A model generated the notes under the pieces. It was not told the DNA's origin, searched no databases, and saw only the letters and a list, made by a program, of their open reading frames with translations. DNA of 32,995 bases from Nitrospirota bacterium (lineage in GTDB: Bacteria; Nitrospirota; Nitrospiria; JACQBZ01), in the NCBI GenBank assembly GCA_016194285.1, contig JACQBZ010000026.1, positions 1-32,995 of the forward strand, read 5' to 3'. Each line of letters opens with the position of its first letter. Position 1 is the first letter of the stretch. This document shows, one piece after another, positions 26,259 through 32,995 of this stretch. A program made the translations under genes and the position numbers.

Positions 26259-26855
26259 ATGAGTTTTCTATTAAAGCGAGATCGGGCCGATGAACGAGTT
26301 CAAGGGCGTGGCTTTCATTGCATCGTTCGACTCTTGATCATCGGATTCGGTTTCGGGATGATCGCGGCCGCGGCCGTTGGGTGTGTAGGAGGTTCATCCC
26401 CCCCGGCCCCGCCGGCGGGAAAGCAGGCCGCGGCTAAACCCCCGGCGCCGGTGTCGACGGGGGTGGCCGAACAGAAGACGGAGGGCCAGAGCCCCCCCGC
26501 TCCGTATGTCTATAAGGCCGAGGGACGTCGGGACCCGTTTCAATCCATTTTGGTTACGGCGGAATCGGGTAAGAACTTGCAAAGCCTTCCGCCCCTGTTA
26601 CGCACGGAGATCGGCGAGCTCCGTCTGATCGGCATCGTTTGGGGTGGGTTTGGGTATTCCGCCATGGTCCAGACTCCGGATGGAAAAGGATACACCATTC
26701 ATGTGGGAACCCCGGTGGGACCCAACAACGGAGCGGTTCGAAAAATCACGGAGCGTTATCTGAGCATCGAGGAAAAATATACCGACATCTTTGGTGAAAA
26801 GAAGGTGAGAGAAGTCAGGCTGGATCTTCATCCCCAAAAGGAGGGGAGCGAATGA
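26259..26855 (+). CDS. pilP: Type IV pilus lipoprotein PilP
   Basis: 198 residues. A rather long basic N-terminus (about 24 residues) precedes the hydrophobic stretch LLIIGFGFGMIAAAAVGC, whose end is a lipobox, so Cys near residue 42 should be lipidated. A Pro/Ala-rich linker follows, then the PilP beta-domain: YKAEGRRDPFQSILV, LPPLLRTEIGELRLIGIVWGGFGYSAMVQTPDGKGYTIHVGTPVGPNNGAVRKITERYLSIEEKYTDIFG. PilP connects the inner-membrane PilNO to the PilQ secretin N-domains. The start could lie slightly downstream, but no other ATG precedes the signal. The stop overlaps pilQ by 4 nt. Confidence 0.95.
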   Translation: MSFLLKRDRADERVQGRGFHCIVRLLIIGFGFGMIAAAAVGCVGGSSPPAPPAGKQAAAKPPAPVSTGVAEQKTEGQSPPAPYVYKAEGRRDPFQSILVTAESGKNLQSLPPLLRTEIGELRLIGIVWGGFGYSAMVQTPDGKGYTIHVGTPVGPNNGAVRKITERYLSIEEKYTDIFGEKKVREVRLDLHPQKEGSE

Positions 26856-29254
26856 AACTTAAGACGCATTTTGCTCGGCGCGTGGTGAACGGACTCTTCG
26901 TGCCATTCCTAATTCTGGGAATGACCGCGTGCGCTTCCGTTCTTGAAGAAACCCAACCCGGGGACGAGCTCAATACCATTCAGGATATCTCGGTGACCGA
27001 TCAGGCGGATAAAACGGAGATCGTTGTCGTCGGTCAGAAACCCCTGGTTTATACCTCCTACCAATTGACGGATCCCGTGAGACTGATCGTGGACCTGGCC
27101 GGTGCTTCGGTCGGAAAATTCAAGGATCGATTGCCGATCGGTCAAGGGGCCGTGACGGACCTTCTTCCCATCGAAGGGGAAAAACCCAGCAACGTGGTCC
27201 GGTTGGAAATCACACTGACGGAAGCCGTTCTTTCTCACGTGAGCGCCGATGGGGAAAAGTTGTTGATCGATATCGACAAACCGACGGCTTCGGCCGGCAC
27301 CGGGCCGGCACCTTCAGCCAATGCAGCCACTCCAACGGAAGCGGCCCAGCAAACGCCGGTGCCGCCGACGGCGACGATTGAAGAGAAACCGGTGCCGAGT
27401 GAGCCGACCCTTCCGGCCGCGAAGACGGTATCAAAACTGAAGGTCGATCGGAACAAGGACACGGTCGCCGTTCGGATCACCGGGGACGGGGCTCTGAAGC
27501 CGAATGCGTTCATGGTCGCAGAAAACCGTCTGGTAGTGGATTTGCCGGACGTGACCAACAGCATCCGACCCAACACCATAGCCGTGAAGCACAAGCTCCT
27601 GAAGCGAATCCGAATCGGTCAGCATGTCAAACCCCAGATGGTCCGTGTGGTTTTTGACCTGAATTCGAAGGTCTCGTTTGCCGTTGAGCCGTCCGGTAAA
27701 GAAGTCGCCGTCACCTTAAGCGCGGCGAATGCGGAACTCCCTCCGGTTCCGGCGGCGGCCGAAATCAAGCCGAAGGAGGAACAGGCAGAAACCCCCCCGG
27801 CGGCGGAAGCGACTCCGGAAAAACCTCAAGAGAAGCCGCAGGAAGCGTCACAAGAAGCGCCCAACGAAACGCCGCAGGTGACAACACAAGAAAAGCCGCA
27901 AGAAAAACCGAATGGCCAGGAGAAGGTTAAACCGGCGCCGTCCCCCGAGGAAATAACGCTGCAGCCTGTCGTCGGATCCGTGAAGAAAGAAGATATCACG
28001 GTTCGAAAAAGATATGTCGGACGGAAAGTTTCACTGGATTTCCAAGATGCCGACCTCAGCAACGTGCTCCGGTTGCTGGCCGATGTGAGCGGGTTGAACA
28101 TCGTGATCGGAGAAAATGTGAAAGGCAAGGTGACGCTTAAGCTGATTAATGTGCCTTGGGACCAAGCCCTGGATATCGTTTTGAAGATGAACAATCTGGG
28201 CCAGGTTCGCGAGGGAAACATTATCCGCGTGGCCACGCTCGCGGACATCGCCAAACAGCAGGACGAAGAGGCCCATGCGAAAGACGCCAGGGTCAAGGCC
28301 GAGGACCTCATCACGAAAGTCATTTTTATCAACTATGCCAAGGCCGATGAACTGGCCGCCACGCTGAAAAAGTACCTGAGTCCCAGAGGTGAAATCACGG
28401 TCGACCCGCGGACAAACACCCTGATTGTTAAGGATATTGATAAAGAGATCAACGAAGCCGTAGCCCTGGTGAAGACACTCGATGCGCGCACCCCGCAGGT
28501 TCAAATCGAGGCGCGGATCGTACAGGCCGATACCGCCTTTGCCCAATCGCTCGGCATTCAATGGGGTGTGGCGTTCAGCGGCGTCAATAAAAACGGCGTT
28601 TTCGGTATCCAGGGAATCAATAGTGGGGGCACACCACCGGCGTTTGGGACATTTGCGCCCGATTTTGCGGTGAATTTACCGGCGGCCGTTAACGGTATGG
28701 GTGCGGTTCCCTCCGCCGGTTTCAACTTCGGACGGTTTACGAATTACCCGATTAATCTTGACCTGCGCCTTTCCGCGGGCGAGCTGGACGGATTGACCCA
28801 CACAATCTCGAGTCCGAAGGTGACGACGTTGAATAATGTCAAGGCCAAGATCGAGCAGGGTCAATCCATCCCATACCCGTCCTCCTCGCCCAATACGGGA
28901 ACGACGACGACCTTTGTCGACGCGAATCTGACCCTGGAGGTCACGCCTCATATCACTCCGGATCAGAGCATCATCATGAAGGTGAAAGCGGCCCGAGACT
29001 CCCTCGGCAGCTTCAGCAACCCCGCCGCGGGTCCCAGTATCGCGAGGCGATCGGCGTTGACCGAAGTGTTGGTGCGAGACCGTGAAACGACCGTGATCGG
29101 GGGAATCTTCGAGGACGAGAAAATTGATACCACGACCGGCATCCCGTTTCTTTCAAGAATTCCGTTTCTGGGATGGCTATTTAAGAATCAAACCAAGACG
29201 GACACAAAGACGGAATTACTGATTTTCCTCACACCCACAATTGTGAAGGATTAG
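26852..29254 (+). CDS. pilQ: Type IV pilus secretin PilQ with lipobox
   Basis: 800-residue outer-membrane secretin through which the pilus passes. The signal ends in LILGMTAC, a lipobox with Cys27. Two AMIN domains bind peptidoglycan (about residues 45-132 and 183-290, for example [13 protein letters not shown] and [12 protein letters not shown]). A low-complexity P/E/Q/K linker spans about 294-375. The STN/N0 domain is [30 protein letters not shown] (from about 391), then N1 ([39 protein letters not shown]), then the secretin channel from about 556 ([23 protein letters not shown] to [13 protein letters not shown]). It is the last gene of the pil operon; pilA, pilB, pilT and pilC are elsewhere. 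Confidence 0.97.
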   Translation: MKLKTHFARRVVNGLFVPFLILGMTACASVLEETQPGDELNTIQDISVTDQADKTEIVVVGQKPLVYTSYQLTDPVRLIVDLAGASVGKFKDRLPIGQGAVTDLLPIEGEKPSNVVRLEITLTEAVLSHVSADGEKLLIDIDKPTASAGTGPAPSANAATPTEAAQQTPVPPTATIEEKPVPSEPTLPAAKTVSKLKVDRNKDTVAVRITGDGALKPNAFMVAENRLVVDLPDVTNSIRPNTIAVKHKLLKRIRIGQHVKPQMVRVVFDLNSKVSFAVEPSGKEVAVTLSAANAELPPVPAAAEIKPKEEQAETPPAAEATPEKPQEKPQEASQEAPNETPQVTTQEKPQEKPNGQEKVKPAPSPEEITLQPVVGSVKKEDITVRKRYVGRKVSLDFQDADLSNVLRLLADVSGLNIVIGENVKGKVTLKLINVPWDQALDIVLKMNNLGQVREGNIIRVATLADIAKQQDEEAHAKDARVKAEDLITKVIFINYAKADELAATLKKYLSPRGEITVDPRTNTLIVKDIDKEINEAVALVKTLDARTPQVQIEARIVQADTAFAQSLGIQWGVAFSGVNKNGVFGIQGINSGGTPPAFGTFAPDFAVNLPAAVNGMGAVPSAGFNFGRFTNYPINLDLRLSAGELDGLTHTISSPKVTTLNNVKAKIEQGQSIPYPSSSPNTGTTTTFVDANLTLEVTPHITPDQSIIMKVKAARDSLGSFSNPAAGPSIARRSALTEVLVRDRETTVIGGIFEDEKIDTTTGIPFLSRIPFLGWLFKNQTKTDTKTELLIFLTPTIVKD

Positions 29255-29289
29255 GAAGGACGCGCCTGGTTTTAGCGGCGCTGGGGCTG

Positions 29290-30492
29290 ATGCTCAGGTA
29301 TCTCAACGGTGGCGAGTCACACGGCAAACTGCTTTTGGCCATCCTGGAGGGAATGCCCTCGGGTGTTCCCTTGACCGAGGCGGTTGTCAATCTCGACCTC
29401 GCCCGCCGGCAGAAAGGATACGGCCGCGGGGGGAGAATGAAGATCGAGCAGGATCAGGTTGAATTTGTCTCGGGTGTCCGGAAGGGCTTTACCTTGGGAA
29501 GCCCGATCGGGCTGCAGATCGCCAATAAAGATTGGAAGAATTGGCAGGAGATCATGGCGGTTGAACCCCCAAGGGGAGCAGCCCCGGAGGGGAGGGGCCC
29601 CGTTCTGGTTGACCCGGCGATTCAACGCGTGGTGACCAAGCCGAGGCCGGGCCATGCCGATCTGGTCGGTGCGATCAAATATGCCCATACCGATATTCGG
29701 AATGTGCTCGAGAAGGCCAGCGCCCGTGAGACGGCGATCCGCGTCGCGGTCGGCGCCGTGGCGAAGGTCCTGTTGAGTCAGTTCCAGATCACCCTCGTGA
29801 GTCATGTCCGGGAAATCGGGGGCATTCAGGCCGAAACGAGCCGATTAAGTCTCGAACAGATCCGGGAAGCGGCGGAGGCGTCCGAGGTTCGTTGCGCGGA
29901 TGCGGCCGCGGCCGGGAAGATGATCGAAAAGATCCGCGAAGCCAAAGACAAAGGCGATACCTTGGGAGGGGTGTTCGAGGTGATCGCGGACAATGTTCCG
30001 ATCGGCCTCGGGAGCTATGGTCAGTGGGACCGTCGATTGGGTGCCCGCCTGGCCTTTGCGTTGATGAGCATCCAGGCCATGAAAGGGGTTGAAATCGGCA
30101 TGGGGTTCGAATCCGCGCGACGGTTCGGTTCCGAGGTCCATGATGAAATATTCTATGACGAAGCCGCCGGACGATTTTACCGAAAGACCAACAACGCGGG
30201 CGGCCTCGAGGGAGGAATCACCAACGGCCAACCTATCGTGCTCCGCGTGGCGATGAAGCCGATCTCCACGCTCTATTCGCCCCTGAAAAGCGTCGACATC
30301 AAGAGCAAAGAGCCCTTTGAGGCGACGGTGGAACGGTCCGATATCTGTACCGTGCCGGCGGCGGGGGTCATCGGCGAGGCGGTTGTGGCCTTTGAACTGG
30401 CCGCCGCCATGATCGAAAAATTCGGGGGAGACAGCCTGATCGAGATGAAACGCAATTTCACCGGCTATCAAGAGTATGTTAAAAACTGGTAA
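29290..30492 (+). CDS. aroC: Chorismate synthase
   Basis: Final shikimate-pathway enzyme (EPSP to chorismate, reduced FMN cofactor), cytosolic, 400 residues. [88 protein letters not shown], and the C-terminal [25 protein letters not shown] are diagnostic. The segment [22 protein letters not shown] before [10 protein letters not shown] looks longer than usual and is encoded by C/G-rich repeats. It follows pilQ by 35 nt and its TAA overlaps the aroK/B ATG by one base. The pil-aro arrangement is also known in Geobacter-type genomes. Confidence 0.97.
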   Translation: MLRYLNGGESHGKLLLAILEGMPSGVPLTEAVVNLDLARRQKGYGRGGRMKIEQDQVEFVSGVRKGFTLGSPIGLQIANKDWKNWQEIMAVEPPRGAAPEGRGPVLVDPAIQRVVTKPRPGHADLVGAIKYAHTDIRNVLEKASARETAIRVAVGAVAKVLLSQFQITLVSHVREIGGIQAETSRLSLEQIREAAEASEVRCADAAAAGKMIEKIREAKDKGDTLGGVFEVIADNVPIGLGSYGQWDRRLGARLAFALMSIQAMKGVEIGMGFESARRFGSEVHDEIFYDEAAGRFYRKTNNAGGLEGGITNGQPIVLRVAMKPISTLYSPLKSVDIKSKEPFEATVERSDICTVPAAGVIGEAVVAFELAAAMIEKFGGDSLIEMKRNFTGYQEYVKNW

Positions 30493-32099
30493 TGAAAAAC
30501 ATCGTATTGATTGGTTTCATGGGGACCGGAAAAAGCGAGGTCGGGAAACGGCTGGCCCGCGAGCTCGGTTGGGCTTTCGAGGATACCGATCTTTGGATTC
30601 AAAAACGGGCCGGCCGGACCATTCCCGAGATTTTCAAGCAATCCGGTGAGGCCCATTTCAGAAAGCTGGAGAGAGAAGTCGTGGCAGAGTTGGCCGACAG
30701 TAAATCCTGCGTAATCGCGACCGGGGGCGGTGTGGTGATGGATCCGGTGAACCTCCGCCGTCTGCAACGCAACGGAGTCCTGATCGGTTTGGAGGCTTCC
30801 CCGGATGCCATTATGACCCGAACGGCCGGGCCGGAGCGTCCGTTGCTACAGCACGGCCGACGTATTGAGCGTATCCGAGAATTGCTGAAGGTCCGGCGTC
30901 CGTTTTATCGCCTCTCCGATCACCAAATCAATACCACCCACAAGACTCCTGAACAAGTTGTGAAAATGATCCGGCATATTGTTTCAGAGCCTTCCACCCT
31001 TCGGGTCGATCTCGCAGAGCGAGGTTATCCGATCGAGATCGGGAAGGGAATTCTGCCCCGGATCGGAGAGCGGTTGGTCTCACTTGGGCTCAAGGGAAAA
31101 GTCGGCTTGATTACGAATCCACGGGTGGCTCGTCTTTATGGTTCCATCGCGTCGCGCAGTCTACGAAAGGCCGGTTTCGAGGTCGCCGTGGTCATGCTGC
31201 CCGACGGGGAGCGGTACAAGAATCTCCGGTCGGTTTCCCGCGTATATGATGAACTGGTCCGAAGATCATTTGAGCGAAGCTCGACTCTCCTGGCTCTGGG
31301 CGGTGGCGTTATCGGTGATCTGGCCGGGTTTGCGGCCGCGACCTTCATGCGCGGAATCGGGTTCGTCCAGGTCCCGACCACGCTGGCGGCCCAGGTGGAT
31401 GCAAGCATCGGTGGAAAGACCGGGGTGGATCACGCTCATGGGAAAAACCTGATCGGCTCATTTTACCAGCCGAAACTGGTCTTGATCGATCCGGAGGTTT
31501 TAAGAACGCTGATCCGGCGCGAATTCGTTTCGGGTCTTGCCGAGGTGATCAAGTATGGCGTGATCCGGGATGAAGGGTTCTTCTCCTATCTCGAAGACAA
31601 TATGGACAAGATCCTTAAATTGGAGGCGGCGGCCCTGACCCATGCCATCCGCCGGTCCTGTGCCATCAAAGCGGATGTGGTCCAAAAAGACGAGCGGGAA
31701 AGCGGGTTGAGAAAGATCCTCAACTACGGACATACCTTCGGGCATGCGCTCGAAACCGTCACGAACTACCGAACCTATTTTCACGGGGAGGCCGTTTCGA
31801 TCGGGATCGCCTTTGCCGCGCAACTGTCCGTCCGGCTCGGCCTTTCGGATGCTTCAGGCGCCCGGCGTCAAATCGAGCTCCTCAGCCGGGCGGGGCTTCC
31901 GGTCGCCTTGCCGAAAATCAAGGCGGCCGATATACTTAAAATTATGAAGCTGGACAAGAAAGTGACCGACAGGAGAATCCATTTCGTTCTGGCCGAAAAG
32001 ATCGGCCGGGTCGCAGTAAAGCCGGTGGAAGAAAAGGAGATCGTCGGGCTATTGAATCAGCATAGCGAGCGCAATCCCCGCCTGCGAAGGCGGGGTTAG
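30492..32099 (+). CDS. aroK-aroB: Bifunctional shikimate kinase / 3-dehydroquinate synthase fusion
   Basis: 535 residues combining two shikimate-pathway steps. Residues 1-165: shikimate kinase with Walker A GFMGTGKS (8-15), the shikimate-binding DTD (31-33), GGG (78-80) and LID ERPLL. Residues about 170-525: 3-dehydroquinate synthase with PDGERYKN, LGGGVIGDLAGFAAATFMRG, VPTTLAAQVDASIGGKTGVDHAHGKNLIGSFYQP and metal ligands in SGLAEVIKYG (Glu), NYGHTFGHALE (His) and FHGEAVSIG (His). Both active sites look intact. These genes are often adjacent but separate. The last residues, SERNPRLRRRG, are encoded by a REP-like hairpin that also supplies the TAG stop. The start overlaps aroC by one base. Confidence 0.96.
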   Translation: MKNIVLIGFMGTGKSEVGKRLARELGWAFEDTDLWIQKRAGRTIPEIFKQSGEAHFRKLEREVVAELADSKSCVIATGGGVVMDPVNLRRLQRNGVLIGLEASPDAIMTRTAGPERPLLQHGRRIERIRELLKVRRPFYRLSDHQINTTHKTPEQVVKMIRHIVSEPSTLRVDLAERGYPIEIGKGILPRIGERLVSLGLKGKVGLITNPRVARLYGSIASRSLRKAGFEVAVVMLPDGERYKNLRSVSRVYDELVRRSFERSSTLLALGGGVIGDLAGFAAATFMRGIGFVQVPTTLAAQVDASIGGKTGVDHAHGKNLIGSFYQPKLVLIDPEVLRTLIRREFVSGLAEVIKYGVIRDEGFFSYLEDNMDKILKLEAAALTHAIRRSCAIKADVVQKDERESGLRKILNYGHTFGHALETVTNYRTYFHGEAVSIGIAFAAQLSVRLGLSDASGARRQIELLSRAGLPVALPKIKAADILKIMKLDKKVTDRRIHFVLAEKIGRVAVKPVEEKEIVGLLNQHSERNPRLRRRG

Positions 32100-32107
32100 C
32101 GAGCGAA
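32063..32107. repeat. REP-like element overlapping the 3' end of aroK/B
   Basis: Hairpin CCCCGCC (32076-32082) / GGCGGGG (32089-32095), loop TGCGAA, flanked on both sides by direct repeats TAGCGAGCG (32063-32071 and 32097-32105). The core AATCCCCG(C)...(G)CGGGGTT matches the elements at 17819-17865 and 32141-32170. The aroK/B stop TAG is the first triplet of the right flank. Confidence 0.8.
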
Positions 32108-32220
32108 TCAAAATAAGGTTTTCTCCACCCGGATCGAAGAATCCCCGGCTGTGAAGCCGGGGTTCTTCAAAGCGGGGTTCTGATAAAAACCGGCCCGGTA
32201 TCAACCGAAGGAGGATGGAA
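32100..32220. other. Spacer between aroK/B and the lipoprotein gene
   Basis: A 121-nt spacer made largely of repeat sequence: the right flank of the first REP-like element, a T/A-rich stretch (AAAATAAGGTTTTCTCC), the second hairpin (32143-32162) and an AGCGGGGTTC partial echo (32171-32180). The AAGGAGG SD of the lipoprotein gene is at 32208-32214. No convincing -35/-10 pair was found. Confidence 0.5.
32141..32170 (+). terminator. REP-like hairpin with TTCTTCAA tail, possible terminator after aro genes
   Basis: CCCCGGC (32143-32149) pairs with GCCGGGG (32156-32162), loop TGTGAA, followed by TTCTTCAA. Stem and tail are identical to the element after rplQ (17831-17858), differing only in the loop. 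Two operon ends with the same structure suggest either a repeat family used as terminators or terminators that became the target of repeats. Confidence 0.6.
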
Positions 32221-32763
32221 ATGGCCAGAAAACGATATGATATTGGTTGGTTGTTTTGTTTGATTCTTTTATTACAAAGCTGTGGCAATGATGCCTCCTT
32301 TGATGCGGTAGTGGAACCGGCGACCCAGACATCAACAGGGTGTACATTCACGGCGATAACAGTTACGGGACCCATTGGAGGCGCTACTCCTGTCTATTGT
32401 CAAACAGTGGGCCCTGTACAGTTCCATGTACAGAGGTCCGCGGACGATACAACCCCGGTGGGCGATGCAAATGTTAGGATTGATATCGGGAACAGCGTGG
32501 GCGACGGTGTTTTGCTATTAAATTCTACAGGGACGGCCTGTTTTAACGGCGGCGATCCCACTGCCAGTCCTCCTCCATCCGGCTGTCTCTCACTTGATAC
32601 GAAGACGGATAAGTTCGGTGTTGTTTCATTCCAGGTTCGAACCACTCCGATCGAGGGTTGTGACGGCGCCACTACAGATATCACAAGCAGTACATTTGCA
32701 CGGGTTACGATTTCCAATTCTAGTGGAAACTGGCAGATGGACAACACGATCAAATGCAAGTAG
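32221..32763 (+). CDS. Small Cys-rich lipoprotein with possible Ig-like domain
   Basis: 180 residues from ATG 32221. AAGGAGG at 32208-32214 directly abuts the ORF-track ATG 32215, so 32221 (spacing 6) is the better start. The signal RKRYDIGWLFCLILLLQSC ends in a lipobox (LLQSC). The mature part is Thr/Ser/Gly-rich, with six further Cys and a beta-rich look. VQFHVQRSADDTTPVGDANVRIDIG...LDTKTDKFGVVSFQVRTT resembles bacterial Ig-like (Big-1-type) domains, in which T-D-x-x-G is typical. No function is known to me. It is flanked by repeat hairpins and a terminator-intron pair, so it may be accessory. Confidence 0.82.
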   Translation: MARKRYDIGWLFCLILLLQSCGNDASFDAVVEPATQTSTGCTFTAITVTGPIGGATPVYCQTVGPVQFHVQRSADDTTPVGDANVRIDIGNSVGDGVLLLNSTGTACFNGGDPTASPPPSGCLSLDTKTDKFGVVSFQVRTTPIEGCDGATTDITSSTFARVTISNSSGNWQMDNTIKCK

Positions 32764-32825
32764 GCCTCAACGACTTTGTTCGCCATTAATCCGGTTTTTG
32801 GTTAAACGCGTTATCCAATCCATTG

Positions 32826-32857
32826 GCGCTCCGGTTTTTTACTGGAGCGCTTTTTTT
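32826..32857 (+). terminator. Intrinsic terminator after the lipoprotein gene
   Basis: GCGCTCCGGT (32826-32835) pairs with ACTGGAGCGC (32841-32850), ten pairs with one G-T wobble, five-T loop, followed immediately by seven T (32851-32857). This is the most classical Rho-independent terminator in the window. The group II intron begins 2 nt after the T-tract. Confidence 0.92.
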
Positions 32858-32858
32858 A

Positions 32859-32995
32859 GTGCGCCCGGCAGGGCGCACTCACTTGGAGGTGAAAATCCTC
32901 TACGGACCCTGATGACGGGAACCGTTAGCCGAACCGTAAGGGCTGCCGCCGTGAGGCGGGGTCTGAAGGAAGCGGTAAGCAAATCCCCGGCCCAA
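32859..32995 (+). mobile_element. Group II intron, class C-like, 5' end (truncated by window)
   Basis: The sequence starts with GTGCGCCC, a typical GTGYG group II intron 5' end, and folds into an 8-bp stem GTGCGCCC/GGGCGCAC with a GGCA loop. It continues with the domain I elements GTTAGCCGAAC...GTAAGGGC and TCTGAAGGAAGCGGTAAGCAAA, which resemble the start of well-studied IIC introns such as that of Oceanobacillus iheyensis as I remember it. Insertion right after a terminator T-tract is the hallmark target of class C. Domains II-VI and any reverse transcriptase/maturase ORF lie beyond the window. Confidence 0.85.

Noticed and set aside
27841-27930. Possible CRISPR-like or tandem DNA repeat in pilQ
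   Set aside because: The GAAAAGCCGCAAG-like words encode a P/E/Q/K protein linker with irregular spacing; no spacers or fixed unit length.

Overview
All recognisable genes in this window lie on the + strand. It looks like a chromosomal segment of a free-living diderm (Gram-negative) bacterium of roughly 55% GC. LPS export genes (lptC, lptA, lptB), an outer-membrane PilQ secretin and sigma-54 imply two membranes. The neighbourhoods (pilMNOPQ-aroC-aroK/B and lptCAB-rpoN-hpf-rapZ) fit Nitrospirota, Desulfobacterota or NC10-like lineages. I lean towards Nitrospirota but cannot prove it from this sequence alone.

Layout. (1) 1-17755 is the classical str/S10/spc/alpha ribosomal superoperon in canonical order: the 3' end of fusA, tuf, then rpsJ-rplC-rplD-rplW-rplB-rpsS-rplV-rpsC-rplP-rpmC-rpsQ-rplN-rplX-rplE-rpsN-rpsH-rplF-rplR-rpsE-rpmD-rplO-secY-adk-map-infA-rpmJ-rpsM-rpsK-rpsD-rpoA-rplQ. 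Genes are tightly packed, with many GTG starts and several 1-23 nt overlaps. (2) 17756-22775 carries a promoter and the LPS-transport and sigma-54 cluster lptC-lptA-lptB-rpoN-hpf-rapZ. It is followed without a gap by a conserved-looking helical-repeat protein of unknown function (22776-23552). (3) 23553-29254 carries a strong promoter, a 67-residue MerR-type DNA-binding protein and the type IV pilus alignment operon pilMNOPQ. (4) 29290-32099 carries aroC and a fused shikimate kinase/3-dehydroquinate synthase gene. (5) 32100-32995 carries repeat hairpins, a small Cys-rich lipoprotein gene, an intrinsic terminator and, directly abutting it, the 5' end of a group IIC-like intron that runs off the window.

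Most of the window is ordinary housekeeping sequence, and I see no convincing undescribed multi-gene system. The points that deserve a second look are local. The tuf copy lacks switch I and the DCPGH motif through an out-of-frame deletion of about 70 nt, and it also carries a diverged 42-bp tandem duplication; a misassembly of two tuf copies is a serious alternative. The lptA signal peptide is separated from the mature protein by a frameshift exactly at a run of nine T, which could be slippage or sequencing error. Several REP-like palindromes sit between essential genes, one of them supplying the stop codon and last residues of aroK/B. A palindrome overlaps the -10 of the promoter for the MerR-like gene and the pil operon. 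The group II intron is placed right after a terminator, as expected of class C introns.

No stretch longer than 300 bases lacks a gene. The largest spacers (17756-17952, 23553-23741, 32100-32220, 14363-14513, 15083-15184, 16221-16323) are described in the features.
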